The notes beneath the pieces were generated by a model, which worked only from the letters and a program-made list of their open reading frames with translations, did not search any database and was not told the origin of the DNA. A stretch of 64,000 nucleotides of DNA, taken from the NCBI RefSeq assembly GCF_022132145.1, contig NZ_JAJISP010000007.1:62001-126000 (forward strand), given 5' to 3'. Within the stretch, counting starts at the first letter, position 1. Each line of letters begins with the position of its first letter. The position numbers and the translations under genes were made by a program. Below, in pieces: positions 28,403 to 39,582 of the stretch. The stretch comes from Pseudomonas sp. MMS21 TM103. GTDB lineage: Bacteria; Pseudomonadota; Gammaproteobacteria; Pseudomonadales; Pseudomonadaceae.

Positions 28403-28427
28403 AAAAAAAGGGAGGCCTGAGCCCCCC
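28403..28427 (-). terminator. Rho-independent terminator of serA
   Basis: Read on the minus strand, a 7-bp G-rich stem with one G-T pair and TCAG loop is followed by seven T, about 22 bp past the serA stop. Confidence 0.8.
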
Positions 28428-28448
28428 ATGTGCACTGTCGATGCAGCG

Positions 28449-29678
28449 TTAGAACAGGACGCGGCTACGGATGGTGCCGTTGACGTGTTGCAGCTTCTCC
28501 AGCGCCAGGTCGGAATAGTCGGCGTCGACGTCGATCACCACATAGCCAACCTTGTCGTTGGTCTGCAGGAACTGACCGGAGATGTTGATGCCGTTTTCGG
28601 CGAACACCTGGTTGATCTCGCTCATCACGCCCGGCACGTTCTGGTGAATGTGCAGCAGGCGGTGCTTGCCCGGATGTGCCGGCAGGGCGACTTCGGGGAA
28701 GTTGACCGAGGACACCGAGGTGCCATTGTCGCTGTACTTGACCAGTTTCTCCGCCACTTCCAGGCCGATGTTGGCCTGTGCCTCGGCGGTTGAGCCGCCG
28801 ATATGCGGGGTCAGGATCACCCGATCCAGGCCGCGCAGCGGGCTCTCGAACTCTTCGTCGTTGGACTTGGGCTCGACCGGGAACACGTCGATGGCCGCGC
28901 CGATCAGGTGTTCATCCTTGATTGCCTGGGCCAGGTGCTCCAGCTCGACCACGGTGCCGCGGGCGGCGTTGATCAGGATGCCGCCCTTCTTCATGGCGCG
29001 GATTTCCTTCTCGCCGATCATCCACTGGGTGGACGGCAGTTCCGGCACGTGCAGGGAAATGATGTCGCACATCCCCAGCAGGTCATGCAGCTTGGCGATC
29101 TGGGTGGCGTTGCCCAGCGGCAGCTTGGTCACGGTGTCGTAGAAGAACACCTGCATGCCCAGGGCTTCGGCCAGAACCGAAAGCTGGGTGCCGATCGAGC
29201 CGTAGCCAACGATGCCGAGCTTCTTGCCGCGGATTTCGAAGGAGTTGGCTGCGCTCTTGATCCAGCCACCGCGGTGGCAGGAAGCGTTCTTTTCCGGGAT
29301 GCCACGCAGCAGCAGGATGGCCTGGGCCAGCACCAGTTCGGCCACCGAGCGGGTGTTCGAGTAGGGCGCGTTGAACACGGCGATACCGCGCTCACGGGCG
29401 GCGTCGAGGTCGACCTGGTTGGTGCCGATGCAGAAGCAGCCAACTGCCACCAGGCGGTTGGCGCAATCGAAGACTTCGGCGGTCAACTGGGTGCGCGAGC
29501 GAATGCCAATGAAGTGCGCGTCGGCGATCTTTTCTTTCAGCTCGTCGTCGGACAGTGCGCCCTTGTGGTACTCGATGTTGGTGTAGCCGGCAGCCTTCAG
29601 GGTGTCCACGGCATTCTGGTGGACGCCTTCGAGAAGAAGGAACTTGATCTTGCTCTTGTCGAGAGAGGTCTTGCTCAT
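28449..29678 (-). CDS. serA: D-3-phosphoglycerate dehydrogenase
   Basis: 409 aa from the ATG at 29678 (MSKTSLDKSKIKFLLLEG). NAD site GKKLGIVGYGSIGTQL, catalytic Arg/Glu/His region including NAARGTVVE and ILTPHIGGSTAEAQ, and a C-terminal ACT domain (HIHQNVPGVMSEINQVFAEN) for serine feedback. It makes 3-phosphohydroxypyruvate, the first step of serine synthesis, and in this family also reduces 2-oxoglutarate to D-2-hydroxyglutarate. Its neighbour on the other strand removes that product. Confidence 0.96.
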   Translation of the reverse strand: MSKTSLDKSKIKFLLLEGVHQNAVDTLKAAGYTNIEYHKGALSDDELKEKIADAHFIGIRSRTQLTAEVFDCANRLVAVGCFCIGTNQVDLDAARERGIAVFNAPYSNTRSVAELVLAQAILLLRGIPEKNASCHRGGWIKSAANSFEIRGKKLGIVGYGSIGTQLSVLAEALGMQVFFYDTVTKLPLGNATQIAKLHDLLGMCDIISLHVPELPSTQWMIGEKEIRAMKKGGILINAARGTVVELEHLAQAIKDEHLIGAAIDVFPVEPKSNDEEFESPLRGLDRVILTPHIGGSTAEAQANIGLEVAEKLVKYSDNGTSVSSVNFPEVALPAHPGKHRLLHIHQNVPGVMSEINQVFAENGINISGQFLQTNDKVGYVVIDVDADYSDLALEKLQHVNGTIRSRVLF

Positions 29679-29755
29679 CGGAGTACCTGTTGTCCCACAA
29701 ATAGTGTCAGGGAAAGGGCCAGCGGCGTTGCTGACTGCGTCCCGCAGATCGGCCA

Positions 29756-29900
29756 TCAGCAATTGAAAGCCACTGGGCTCGGCCATAAAGCGTTGAAGCC
29801 TGGCTGAAAATGCGCATTTCCACTGAGCAAACTGCGCCTTCCCGGCTGCTTTCGGCTTGTCTGGCCTTGGCTCGCTACGCTTTCAATGCCCTGCTGGAGG
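29756..29900. repeat. Palindromic repeat, degenerate copy (serA-D2HGDH gap)
   Basis: Shares the core order of the better copies at 43238 and 54706: AAAATGCGCATTT, then AAACTGCGC, then TTG-CC, then TCGCTACG. The outer ends AATTGAAAGCC and GCTTTCAATGCC are imperfectly inverted. It fills much of the 329-bp gap between the divergent serA and D2HGDH genes, whose promoters must lie around it. Confidence 0.6.
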
Positions 29901-30007
29901 GCACGATTCACGGGGTGCGTATGCTAGCATAAGCGCCCCGCGAAACACCCACCCCTGGCACATGAAGCGTGCTCAGGGTGACCATGAATCGTTTGAGAGT
30001 TCCGTAG

Positions 30008-31402
30008 ATGACCAATCCTGCGCTGATCGAAGAGCTGAAGACCCTGGTTGAGCCCGGCAAGGTGTTGACCGACGCCGATTCCCTCAACACCTATGGCAAG
30101 GATTGGACCAAGCATTTCGCCCCGGCTCCCTGCGCCATCGTCTTTCCCAAGAGCATCGAGCAGGTGCAGGCCATCGTCCGTTGGGCCAATCAGCACAAGG
30201 TCGCCCTGGTGCCGTCGGGCGGGCGCACCGGGCTGTCGGCCGCAGCCGTTGCCGCCAATGGCGAAGTGGTGGTGGCCTTCGATTATATGAACCAGATTCT
30301 CGCGTTCAACGAATTCGACCGCAGCGTGGTCTGTCAGCCGGGTGTGGTGACCAAGCAGCTGCAGCTGTTCGCCGAAGAGCACGGGCTGTACTACCCGGTG
30401 GATTTCGCCTCCAGCGGATCGAGCCAGTTGGGTGGCAATATCGGCACCAATGCCGGCGGGATCAAGGTGATTCGCTACGGCATGACCCGCAACTGGGTGG
30501 CCGGTCTCAAGGTCGTCACCGGCACCGGCGAGCTGCTGGAGCTGAACAAGGACCTGATCAAGAACGCCACCGGTTACGACCTGCGCCAGCTGTTTATCGG
30601 CGCCGAAGGCACCCTGGGCTTCGTGGTCGAGGCCACCATGCGCCTCGATCGCACCCCGCAGAACCTCACCGCCATGGTCCTCGGCGCCGCCGACTTCGAC
30701 TCGATCATGCCGGTGCTGCACGCCTTCCAGAACAAGCTGGACCTGACCGCCTTCGAGTTTTTCTCCGACAAGGCCCTGGCCAAGATCATGGGCCGTGGCG
30801 ACGTGCCGGCACCGTTCGAGACCGACTGCCCGTTCTATGCGCTGCTGGAGTTCGAAGCCAGCACCGAGGAAGTGGCCGATGCCGCTCTCGCCACCTTCGA
30901 GCATTGCGTCGAGCAGGGCTGGGTGCTCGACGGCGTGATGAGCCAGAGCGAACAGCAACTGCAGAACCTGTGGAAGCTGCGCGAATACATCTCCGAGACC
31001 ATCAGCCACTGGACCCCGTACAAGAACGACATCTCGGTCACGGTGTCGAAAGTGCCGGCCTTCCTGCACGATATCGACGCCATCGTCGCTGAACACTACC
31101 CGGACTTCGAGATCGTCTGGTTCGGCCACATTGGTGACGGCAACCTGCACCTGAACATCCTCAAGCCGGAAAACCTGTCCAAGGACGAGTTCTTCGCCAG
31201 GTGTACGACGGTCAACAAGTGGGTGTTCGAGACCGTGCTGAAGTACAAGGGCTCAATCAGTGCCGAACATGGTGTCGGCATGACCAAGCGCGACTACCTG
31301 CACTACAGTCGCTCGGAAGCAGAAATCGGCTACATGAAGGCAATCAAGGCGGTGTTCGACCCGAACGGGATCATGAACCCGGGCAAGATCTTCCCGCTCT
31401 GA
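30008..31402 (+). CDS. D-2-hydroxyglutarate dehydrogenase (FAD-linked oxidase)
   Basis: A 464-aa FAD-binding PCMH/GlcD-type oxidoreductase: FAD motifs PSGGRTGLSAAAV and SQLGGNIGTNAGG, VTGTGELLELNK, GAEGTLGFV, and C-terminal metal/substrate motif FGHIGDGNLHLN and EHGVGMTKRDYL. The gene next to serA in Pseudomonas encodes D2HGDH, which oxidises the D-2-hydroxyglutarate made by SerA and passes electrons to ETF; the coupling has been shown in P. stutzeri. A generic D-lactate/glycolate oxidase is the alternative reading. Confidence 0.9.
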   Translation: MTNPALIEELKTLVEPGKVLTDADSLNTYGKDWTKHFAPAPCAIVFPKSIEQVQAIVRWANQHKVALVPSGGRTGLSAAAVAANGEVVVAFDYMNQILAFNEFDRSVVCQPGVVTKQLQLFAEEHGLYYPVDFASSGSSQLGGNIGTNAGGIKVIRYGMTRNWVAGLKVVTGTGELLELNKDLIKNATGYDLRQLFIGAEGTLGFVVEATMRLDRTPQNLTAMVLGAADFDSIMPVLHAFQNKLDLTAFEFFSDKALAKIMGRGDVPAPFETDCPFYALLEFEASTEEVADAALATFEHCVEQGWVLDGVMSQSEQQLQNLWKLREYISETISHWTPYKNDISVTVSKVPAFLHDIDAIVAEHYPDFEIVWFGHIGDGNLHLNILKPENLSKDEFFARCTTVNKWVFETVLKYKGSISAEHGVGMTKRDYLHYSRSEAEIGYMKAIKAVFDPNGIMNPGKIFPL

Positions 31403-31617
31403 AAGCTGCTGCGCTTGGACATGCGGCGTAGGCAAAGTCAGGAAAAATGCGGATTGGCAGTAGCCAACTCCGCTTTTTCCCGGCTCCGCCGCCTTGCCTT
31501 CGCTCGCGAGGCATTCAGCCAGCTGATTGACTCTTTGGTCGAAACGACAGCCCGCGATGATTCGCCGACTATGGGCGATCAACTATTCCGATCGTAGGGT
31601 GGCTTTGCCCGCCCTAC
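31400..31617. repeat. Possible degenerate palindromic repeat plus small hairpin
   Basis: 31400-31525 has the same order of elements as the repeat family (AAAAATGCGG, CTCCGC, TTGCC) but is weakly conserved. A separate hairpin at 31594-31617 (GTAGGGTGGC-TTT-GCCCGCCCTAC) resembles the GGTGGGCT hairpin at 50293. No gene lies in this 267-bp gap. Confidence 0.4.
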
Positions 31618-31669
31618 ACAGCCTGCTCCCACAAAGAGCGGTGCAATGCATTCCCATAAGGAGTTGCCC

Positions 31670-32335
31670 ATGAGCTACCAGCATCAGTATGTCGATGGCA
31701 CCCATATCCATTTCCCCATGGGCAAGGTGGTGTGCATCGGCCGCAACTACGCCGAACACGCCAAGGAACTGAACAACCCGGTGCCGAGCGAGCCCCTGTT
31801 GTTCATCAAGGCCGGCAGCTGTGTGGTGCCGCTGGACGACGGTTTCGCCATCCCCGCTGAGCGTGGTGCGGTGCATTACGAGGCGGAAATTGCCGTGCTG
31901 ATCGGCAAGCCATTGTCGCGCACACCGAATGCCGAAGAAGTGCTGGACGCGATTTCCGGCTTTGCCCCGGCCCTCGACCTGACCCTGCGCGACCTGCAGG
32001 CCAAGCTCAAGGAGAAGGGGTACCCCTGGGAAATCGCCAAATCCTTCGATGGCGCCTGCGTGCTGGCGCCCTTCGTGCCGGGCGACGCGCTGGAGGACCT
32101 GAGCGACATCGGTATTCGCCTCTCGATCAACGGCGAAGTGCGTCAGGACGGCAACAGCCGCGACATGCTCAATCCGATTCTGCCGATGATCCAGCACATC
32201 GCCGGTCACTTCAGTCTGCAGCCGGGCGACGTGATCCTCACCGGTACGCCGGCCGGGGTCGGCCCGTTGCTCAAGGGCGATGAGCTGGTGCTCGAACTGG
32301 TCGGTCACTCGCGCTTCGTCAGCCGCGTGCTGTAA
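31670..32335 (+). CDS. Fumarylacetoacetate-hydrolase-family protein (FahD1/YcgM-like)
   Basis: 221 aa from the ATG at 31670, which has AAGGAG at ideal distance; an upstream ATG is weaker. Family motifs: KVVCIGRNYAEHAKEL, metal-binding glutamates in HYEAEIAVLIGKPL, and the terminal DVILTGTPAGVGPLLKGD. Members act as acylpyruvases or oxaloacetate decarboxylases on small beta-keto acids; the exact substrate is not evident. It follows D2HGDH as in other Pseudomonas. Confidence 0.9.
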   Translation: MSYQHQYVDGTHIHFPMGKVVCIGRNYAEHAKELNNPVPSEPLLFIKAGSCVVPLDDGFAIPAERGAVHYEAEIAVLIGKPLSRTPNAEEVLDAISGFAPALDLTLRDLQAKLKEKGYPWEIAKSFDGACVLAPFVPGDALEDLSDIGIRLSINGEVRQDGNSRDMLNPILPMIQHIAGHFSLQPGDVILTGTPAGVGPLLKGDELVLELVGHSRFVSRVL

Positions 32336-32437
32336 CAGGCTCGCCGCGAACGGGGTGCCTGGAGGCGCCCCATTGGGAATCGAACTTCAAGCCCTGGTCG
32401 CTAGTCTGACGGCCATGGTTTTCTCGAGTCGTGCCCA

Positions 32438-33376
32438 ATGCCTGTCCCACTCTGTCGTTTCATGCGCCTGCGCCGGCTGATGCTGGTGCTGCTGGTGCTA
32501 TTGGTCGCCACGGCGTTGCTGATCAATTTCTTGCGGCTGGACGAGCGCGCCTGGTTCTGGCTCGAGGAAGGCCGCCTGAGTGTGGTCGAGCAGCAGGCGA
32601 GCATCTGGCTGCCGGGCTATCGCGCCGTCATGCAGGGCAAGTCGCTGTCCGGTCTGGAGCAGGATGAAACCTCAGGCCTGACTTACAACCCCGCCACCGA
32701 CACCCTGTTCACCGTGACCGGCAAGCACCCGCAGCTGGTCGAGTTGACCCTGGGCGGCGAGGTGCTGCGGCGTATCCCGCTCAGCGGATTTTCCGATCCC
32801 GAGGGGGTTGAGGTCGTCTCTGACGGACGCCTGGCGATCATCGACGAGCGTCGGCGCAGCATGACGACGTTCAGTATCAGCGCCGACACCTTGAGCCTGG
32901 ATGCCGGGGACTATCCGTCGTTCGACCTGGGTTTCGCCGATTCCGGCAACAAGGGTTTCGAGGGGATTGCCTGGGATTCGCTCAATCAGCGCGTGCTGCT
33001 CGGCAAGGAACGCGGTCCGCTGGGACTGTTCAGCTTGCCGTTTCCCGGCGAAGACGGCGCGGCCAGGACGCTGCAGGCCTTGCCCTCGAAGCGCGCGTTT
33101 GTCCGCGATATTTCTTCGTTGAGTTTCGATGCGCGCAGCGGTCACACCCTGGTGCTGTCCGACGAGTCGCGTTTGCTGCTGGAGTTGGATGAGCAGGGGC
33201 AGCCGGTCAGCTTCATCAGCCTGATCGGCGGTCTCAACGGTCTACACGAGAGCATCACCCAGGCCGAAGGCGTGACCATGGATGCGGCGGGCAATATCTA
33301 CATCGTAGGTGAACCCAATCTGCTCTACGTCTTCAGCAAACCAGCACCTGTAGTGATGCCCACTCAGGTCGAATAA
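32438..33376 (+). CDS. SdiA-regulated-domain beta-propeller protein
   Basis: A 312-aa protein with an N-terminal membrane anchor (LMLVLLVLLVATALLINFL; an alternative ATG lies at 32462). The outer-face domain shows blade motifs DETSGLTYNPATDTLFTVTG, SDPEGVEVVSDGRLAIIDER, FEGIAWDS and AEGVTMDAAGNIYIVGEPN. It is a YjiK/SdiA-regulated family member of unknown function, anchored in the inner membrane. Confidence 0.82.
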   Translation: MPVPLCRFMRLRRLMLVLLVLLVATALLINFLRLDERAWFWLEEGRLSVVEQQASIWLPGYRAVMQGKSLSGLEQDETSGLTYNPATDTLFTVTGKHPQLVELTLGGEVLRRIPLSGFSDPEGVEVVSDGRLAIIDERRRSMTTFSISADTLSLDAGDYPSFDLGFADSGNKGFEGIAWDSLNQRVLLGKERGPLGLFSLPFPGEDGAARTLQALPSKRAFVRDISSLSFDARSGHTLVLSDESRLLLELDEQGQPVSFISLIGGLNGLHESITQAEGVTMDAAGNIYIVGEPNLLYVFSKPAPVVMPTQVE

Positions 33377-33386
33377 GCGCAGCGAT

Positions 33387-33407
33387 GCCTGCGCACAACC
33401 CGCAGGC
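33387..33407. terminator. Hairpin after the SdiA-regulated-type gene
   Basis: GCCTGCG pairs exactly with CGCAGGC around CACAACC, 10 bp past the stop. No T-run follows. The remaining gap up to 33602 holds a stop-free stretch ending GLGGDKLYPVSAADLFRLLQ near 33574, which I cannot assign. Confidence 0.45.
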
Positions 33408-33602
33408 AGTGCAGCGTGGTTGATCAGTGTGGCGCGCATCCTGGCGGGTTATCGCTGTTGCCCAGGCAGCAGGGACTCATGGCCTCGCATGCGCAGGCGC
33501 AGGGCTGGGCGGCGACAAGCTGTACCCGGTCAGTGCGGCGGATCTGTTCCGTTTGTTGCAGACGCAAGCCGAGTGAATACCCGGCCTTCGCCTGCCAGTC
33601 CG

Positions 33603-33935
33603 TCAGCTTTCGTCGTGCAGGGACGCCGACGGTGCATTTTTCTTCACCGATTCGACGCCGTTCTGGCAGCCAGACTCGCTGGCATATAGCTGGCTCTGAC
33701 CGACCACTTGGCCATTGGTAGCCTTGAGGACGAAGTGAAATTTGCCGCCGGCGGCGGGTTTGACCTCGAAGGCGCCCTCGCGCTGCGAGTTCTTCTGCAC
33801 CGATTCGATGCCATTGAGGGCCGAGGCCTTGGTCTTGTACAGCTCGCTGGTGAGAATGATCTCGCCGTTGCCGGCGAGCAGGTTGAAGTGAAACTGCCCG
33901 TCCTTGGCTGTTTTCAGGTGAAATTTGCTGGCCAT
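33603..33935 (-). CDS. yegP: YegP-family protein, two DUF1508 repeats
   Basis: 110 aa built of two tandem DUF1508 units: FHLKTAKDGQFHFNLLAGNG...SALNGIESVQKN and FEVKPAAGGKFHFVLKATNG...GCQNGVESVKKN. AAGGAA precedes the ATG. Small cytosolic beta-rich protein of unknown function, next to rpiA as in P. aeruginosa. Confidence 0.92.
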   Translation of the reverse strand: MASKFHLKTAKDGQFHFNLLAGNGEIILTSELYKTKASALNGIESVQKNSQREGAFEVKPAAGGKFHFVLKATNGQVVGQSQLYASESGCQNGVESVKKNAPSASLHDES

Positions 33936-34012
33936 GCTGAGTTCCTTGACGTGGGGTGGAGTACCCCAGCAAGCCTAGCTCTCATTGCCTATCCGGCCAG
34001 TCCGCTCAGAGG

Positions 34013-34050
34013 TTGTGAAAATATCGTCTTGGGCGAGCGATATTTCACAG
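34013..34050. terminator. Hairpin downstream of rpiA
   Basis: GTGAAAATATCG faces CGATATTTCAC (one bulged A) across 11 nt between rpiA's stop and the yegP start. Likely the rpiA terminator, though the T-run is weak. Confidence 0.5.
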
Positions 34051-34061
34051 CCGCCCAGTAC

Positions 34062-34733
34062 TCAGCGGGTCAGGGTTTTCACCCCGTCGGTCGTGCCGAG
34101 CAGCAGCACGTCTGCCGGGCGGGCGGCGAACAGGCCATTGGTGACCACGCCGACGATGTTGTTGATCTGCGCTTCCAGTTCGCGCGGGTTGACGATGGAC
34201 AGGTTGTAGACGTCGAGGATCTGGTTGCCGTTGTCGGTGCTCACGCCCTCGCGGTACACCGGGTCGCCACCGAGCTTGACCAGTTCGCGGGCGACATGGC
34301 TGCGCGCCATCGGAATCACTTCGACCGGCAGCGGGAAGGCGCCGAGCACCGGCACCAGCTTGCTGGCGTCGGCGATGCAGATAAAAGTCTTGGCCACGGC
34401 GGCGACAATTTTCTCGCGGGTCAGGGCGGCGCCGCCGCCCTTGATCAGATTGAGGTGCTCGTCGCTTTCATCGGCGCCATCGACATAGAACTCCAGGTCG
34501 CTGACGGTATTCAGTTCGTAGACCGGAATACCATGGCCTTTCAGGCGCGTGGCAGTGGCTTCGGAACTGGCCACGGCGCCGTCGAACTCGGCCTTGTGCC
34601 GGGCCAATGCATCGATAAAGCAGTTGGCCGTGGAGCCGGTGCCGACCCCGACAACGCTCTTGGCGTCGAGCTGGGGGAGGATGAAGTCGACGGCAGCCTG
34701 GGCGACTGCTTGCTTGAGTTGATCCTGGTTCAT
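34062..34733 (-). CDS. rpiA: Ribose-5-phosphate isomerase A
   Basis: A 223-aa enzyme with [16 protein letters not shown] (phosphate loop), [21 protein letters not shown] (catalytic Asp/Glu) and [18 protein letters not shown]. It interconverts ribose-5-P and ribulose-5-P. Single gene, leftward, within about 80 bp of preA's end. Confidence 0.96.
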   Translation of the reverse strand: MNQDQLKQAVAQAAVDFILPQLDAKSVVGVGTGSTANCFIDALARHKAEFDGAVASSEATATRLKGHGIPVYELNTVSDLEFYVDGADESDEHLNLIKGGGAALTREKIVAAVAKTFICIADASKLVPVLGAFPLPVEVIPMARSHVARELVKLGGDPVYREGVSTDNGNQILDVYNLSIVNPRELEAQINNIVGVVTNGLFAARPADVLLLGTTDGVKTLTR

Positions 34734-34812
34734 CGCGGTCTGTGCCTGGGTGGAATTGGAAGGCGCGAATTATAGCCGCATGTGGCTGAAATCCTCGCCT
34801 TCCGCACGCCGT

Positions 34813-36087
34813 CTATGAGGCTTCGCGATACGGATTGCGCGGATCGTGCAGCCAGTCGAGGAACGGCTTGCCGGTGTCCTGCACCACCATCTCGATGCAG
34901 TCCTCGACTGGGCAGGTGATCTGGCACAGGTTGCAGCCCACGCATTCGTCGTCGATCACCTCGTATTTGTGGGTGCCGTCGGCCTGTTTGAGGCTGGCGA
35001 TGGCCTGGTGCGCAGTATCTTCGCAGGCGATGTGGCAGCGGCCACAGCCAATGCAGGCGTCCTGGTCGATCTTGGCAATCACCTGGTAGTTGATGTCCAG
35101 GTACTTCCAGTCGGTGGTGTTGCCCACCGCACGGCCTGAGAAGTCCGCGAGGCTCTCGTAGCCCTGACTGTCCATCCAGCGCGACAGGCCGTCTTTCATC
35201 TCCTCGACGATGCGAAAGCCATGCAGCATCGCGGCGGTGCACACCTGTACCGCGCCACAGCCTAATGCGACGAATTCCGCCGCGTCGCGCCAGCTGCCAA
35301 TGCCGCCGATACCGCAGATCGGCAAGCCTTGGGTTTCGGGGTCGCGGGCGATTTCAGCCACCATGTTCAGCGCGATCGGCTTGACCGCCGAGCCGCAGTA
35401 GCCGCCGTGGGTGCTCTGGCTGCCAACGATGGGGTTGGCGACCATACGCTCCAGGTCGACGCTGGTGATCGAGTTGATGGTGTTGATCAGCGAGACCGCA
35501 TCGGCCCCGCCGCGGTAGGCGGCGCGGGCGGCCAGGCGTATGTCGGTGATGTTCGGCGTGAGTTTGACGATCACCGGCAGCGAGCTGTAGGTCTTGCACC
35601 AGCGGGTGACTTGTTCGACGTATTCCGGCACCTGGCCGACCGCCGCGCCCATGCCGCGCTCGGGCATGCCGTGGGGGCAGCCGAAGTTCAGTTCGATGCC
35701 GTCGCAGCCGGTGGCTTCCACCAGTGGCAGGATGGCCTTCCAGGACTCCTCGACGCAGGGCACCATCAGCGAGACGATCATGGCGCGATCCGGCCAGTCC
35801 TTCTTCACCTGGGTGATTTCGCGCAGGTTGATTTCCAGCGAGCGGTCGGTGATCAGCTCGATATTGTTGAAGCCGAGCACTTCCCGGTTGGCGCCGTAGT
35901 GCGCCGAATAGCGCGACGACACGTTGACCGCCGCCGGGTCTTCGCCGAGGGTCTTCCAGACTACCCCGCCCCAGCCGGCCTCGAAGGCGCGGACCACGTT
36001 GTAGGCCTTGTCGGTCGGCGGCGCGCTGGCCAGCCAGAACGGGTTGGGTGCCTTGATACCGGCGAATTCGATGGATAGATCAGCCAT
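34813..36087 (-). CDS. preA: NAD-dependent dihydropyrimidine dehydrogenase, subunit PreA
   Basis: A 424-aa protein: N-terminal FMN barrel related to dihydroorotate dehydrogenase (NPFWLASAPPTDKAYNVVRA, ELNFGCPHGMPERGMGAAVG, GIGGIGSWRDAAEFVALG) and a C-terminal double 4Fe-4S domain (CIGCGRCHIAC, CVGCNLCQITCP). It reduces uracil and thymine with electrons from PreT. It starts on the base after the preT stop codon (36088-36090, minus strand), so the two are coupled. Confidence 0.95.
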   Translation of the reverse strand: MADLSIEFAGIKAPNPFWLASAPPTDKAYNVVRAFEAGWGGVVWKTLGEDPAAVNVSSRYSAHYGANREVLGFNNIELITDRSLEINLREITQVKKDWPDRAMIVSLMVPCVEESWKAILPLVEATGCDGIELNFGCPHGMPERGMGAAVGQVPEYVEQVTRWCKTYSSLPVIVKLTPNITDIRLAARAAYRGGADAVSLINTINSITSVDLERMVANPIVGSQSTHGGYCGSAVKPIALNMVAEIARDPETQGLPICGIGGIGSWRDAAEFVALGCGAVQVCTAAMLHGFRIVEEMKDGLSRWMDSQGYESLADFSGRAVGNTTDWKYLDINYQVIAKIDQDACIGCGRCHIACEDTAHQAIASLKQADGTHKYEVIDDECVGCNLCQITCPVEDCIEMVVQDTGKPFLDWLHDPRNPYREAS

Positions 36088-37455
36088 TTATGCGGCCTCC
36101 ACGGTGAGCGTGAGATGGGAGTGGATGGCCTCGGCGGCCAGCTTGCCGTGTTGCACGGCCTGGACGGTCAGGTCCTGGCCCAGCGCCGTGCAGTCACCGC
36201 CGGCATAGATGCCGGGGAGGCTGGTGCGCAGTTGATCGTCGACCCAGATGCGCTCGCCCTCGCGCTTGAGTTCCTGGGCCAGCGGGTCGACCAGGGCTGC
36301 GCCATCGAAGGCCTGGCCGATGGCGGTGAAGATGGCGTCGGCGGCCAGTTCGAAGGTCTCGCCGGTGGGCTGCAGGCGGCCGTTGTCCAGGCGGGTGCGG
36401 GCGAAGCGCATGCCGCGCACCTGACCCTGATCGTCGAGCAGCACCTGCTCGGGTTGGGCCCAGGTCAGCAGGCGTACCTGGTTGTCCTTGGCGATGGCCT
36501 GCTCATGTTCGGTGGCGCCCATTTCGCCGAGGCCGCGGCGATACACCAGGTTGACGTCGTCGGCACCGAGTTTGCTCATCTGCACCGCCATGTCGATGGC
36601 GGTGTTGCCGGCGCCGAGGACGATGCAGCGCTTGGCCAGTGGCAACTGGCTGAGGTCGTCGGTCTGGCGCAGTTCACGGATGTAGTCGGTGGCGGCAAGC
36701 AGGCCCGGCGCGGCGTCGTCGGCCAGGCCGAGGCGCTTGCTGGCAGCCAGGCCGATGCCGAGGAATACCGCATCGAACTGCTGGTGCAGCTCGGACAGGC
36801 TGAGGTCATCGCCCAGTTTGTGACCGTGGCGGATCTCGATGCCGCCGATCTGCAGGAGAAACTCCAGTTCGCGCTGGGCGAAATCGTCCACCAGCTTGTA
36901 CTTGGCAATGCCGTATTCGTTGAGGCCGCCGGCTTTCTCGCGGGCCTCGAAGATCACCACCTCGTGGCCGTGCATGGCCAGGCGATGGGCGCAGGACAGC
37001 CCCGCCGGGCCGGCACCGACCACGGCGATGCGCTTGCCACTGGCCGGGGCGCGCTGGAACGGGTGTTCGCTGAACTGCGCGTTGTCGATGGCATAGCGTT
37101 GCAGCAGGCCGATCAGTACCGGCGCGCACTCCTGTGCATTGTTACGCACGCAGGCCTGCTGGCAGAGGATTTCGGTGGGGCAGACGCGGGCGCAACTGCC
37201 GCCGAGGATATTCGCCGAGAGGATTTTCTCGGCCGCGCCCTGGACGTTTTCGTGGCTGATATTACGGATGAACGAGGGGATGTCGATCTCGCTCGGGCAG
37301 GCGTTGATGCAGGGCGCATCGTAGCAATACAGGCAGCGGGCGCTTTCCAGGGCGGCCTGGCGGGCGGTGAGCGGCGGGGCCAGATCGGTGAAGCGATCGG
37401 CCAGTTCGGCCGCGCCGGCATCCGGCCGCGGCAGGTGGCTGAGGGTGTCTATCAC
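36088..37455 (-). CDS. preT: NAD-dependent dihydropyrimidine dehydrogenase, subunit PreT
   Basis: A 455-aa GltD-like flavoprotein. The N-terminal Fe-S region has CLYCYDAPCINACPSEIDI and CARVCPTEILCQQAC. FAD and NAD folds are VVGAGPAGLSCAHRLA and CIVLGAGNTAIDMAVQM. The C-terminus is GIYAGGDCTALGQDL. It takes electrons from NADH for PreA. Gene order preT-preA follows the dihydropyrimidinase on the same strand, forming the uracil/thymine degradation operon. Confidence 0.95.
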   Translation of the reverse strand: MIDTLSHLPRPDAGAAELADRFTDLAPPLTARQAALESARCLYCYDAPCINACPSEIDIPSFIRNISHENVQGAAEKILSANILGGSCARVCPTEILCQQACVRNNAQECAPVLIGLLQRYAIDNAQFSEHPFQRAPASGKRIAVVGAGPAGLSCAHRLAMHGHEVVIFEAREKAGGLNEYGIAKYKLVDDFAQRELEFLLQIGGIEIRHGHKLGDDLSLSELHQQFDAVFLGIGLAASKRLGLADDAAPGLLAATDYIRELRQTDDLSQLPLAKRCIVLGAGNTAIDMAVQMSKLGADDVNLVYRRGLGEMGATEHEQAIAKDNQVRLLTWAQPEQVLLDDQGQVRGMRFARTRLDNGRLQPTGETFELAADAIFTAIGQAFDGAALVDPLAQELKREGERIWVDDQLRTSLPGIYAGGDCTALGQDLTVQAVQHGKLAAEAIHSHLTLTVEAA

Positions 37456-37553
37456 GGTTGTTGTCTCCCGGTTTTGTGGCTTTTATTGGGCAGTGAACAG
37501 CGGATAAGCGGCCGTCCGACCTCTGTGGGCCGGATCTGGCAGAGGGTGATGGG

Positions 37554-39582
<2,029 letters not shown>

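Noticed and set aside
33410-33576. Frame ending GLGGDKLYPVSAADLFRLLQ and a stop
   Set aside because: It has a protein-like look but no start, no ribosome binding site and no family I can name; too weak to call a pseudogene.
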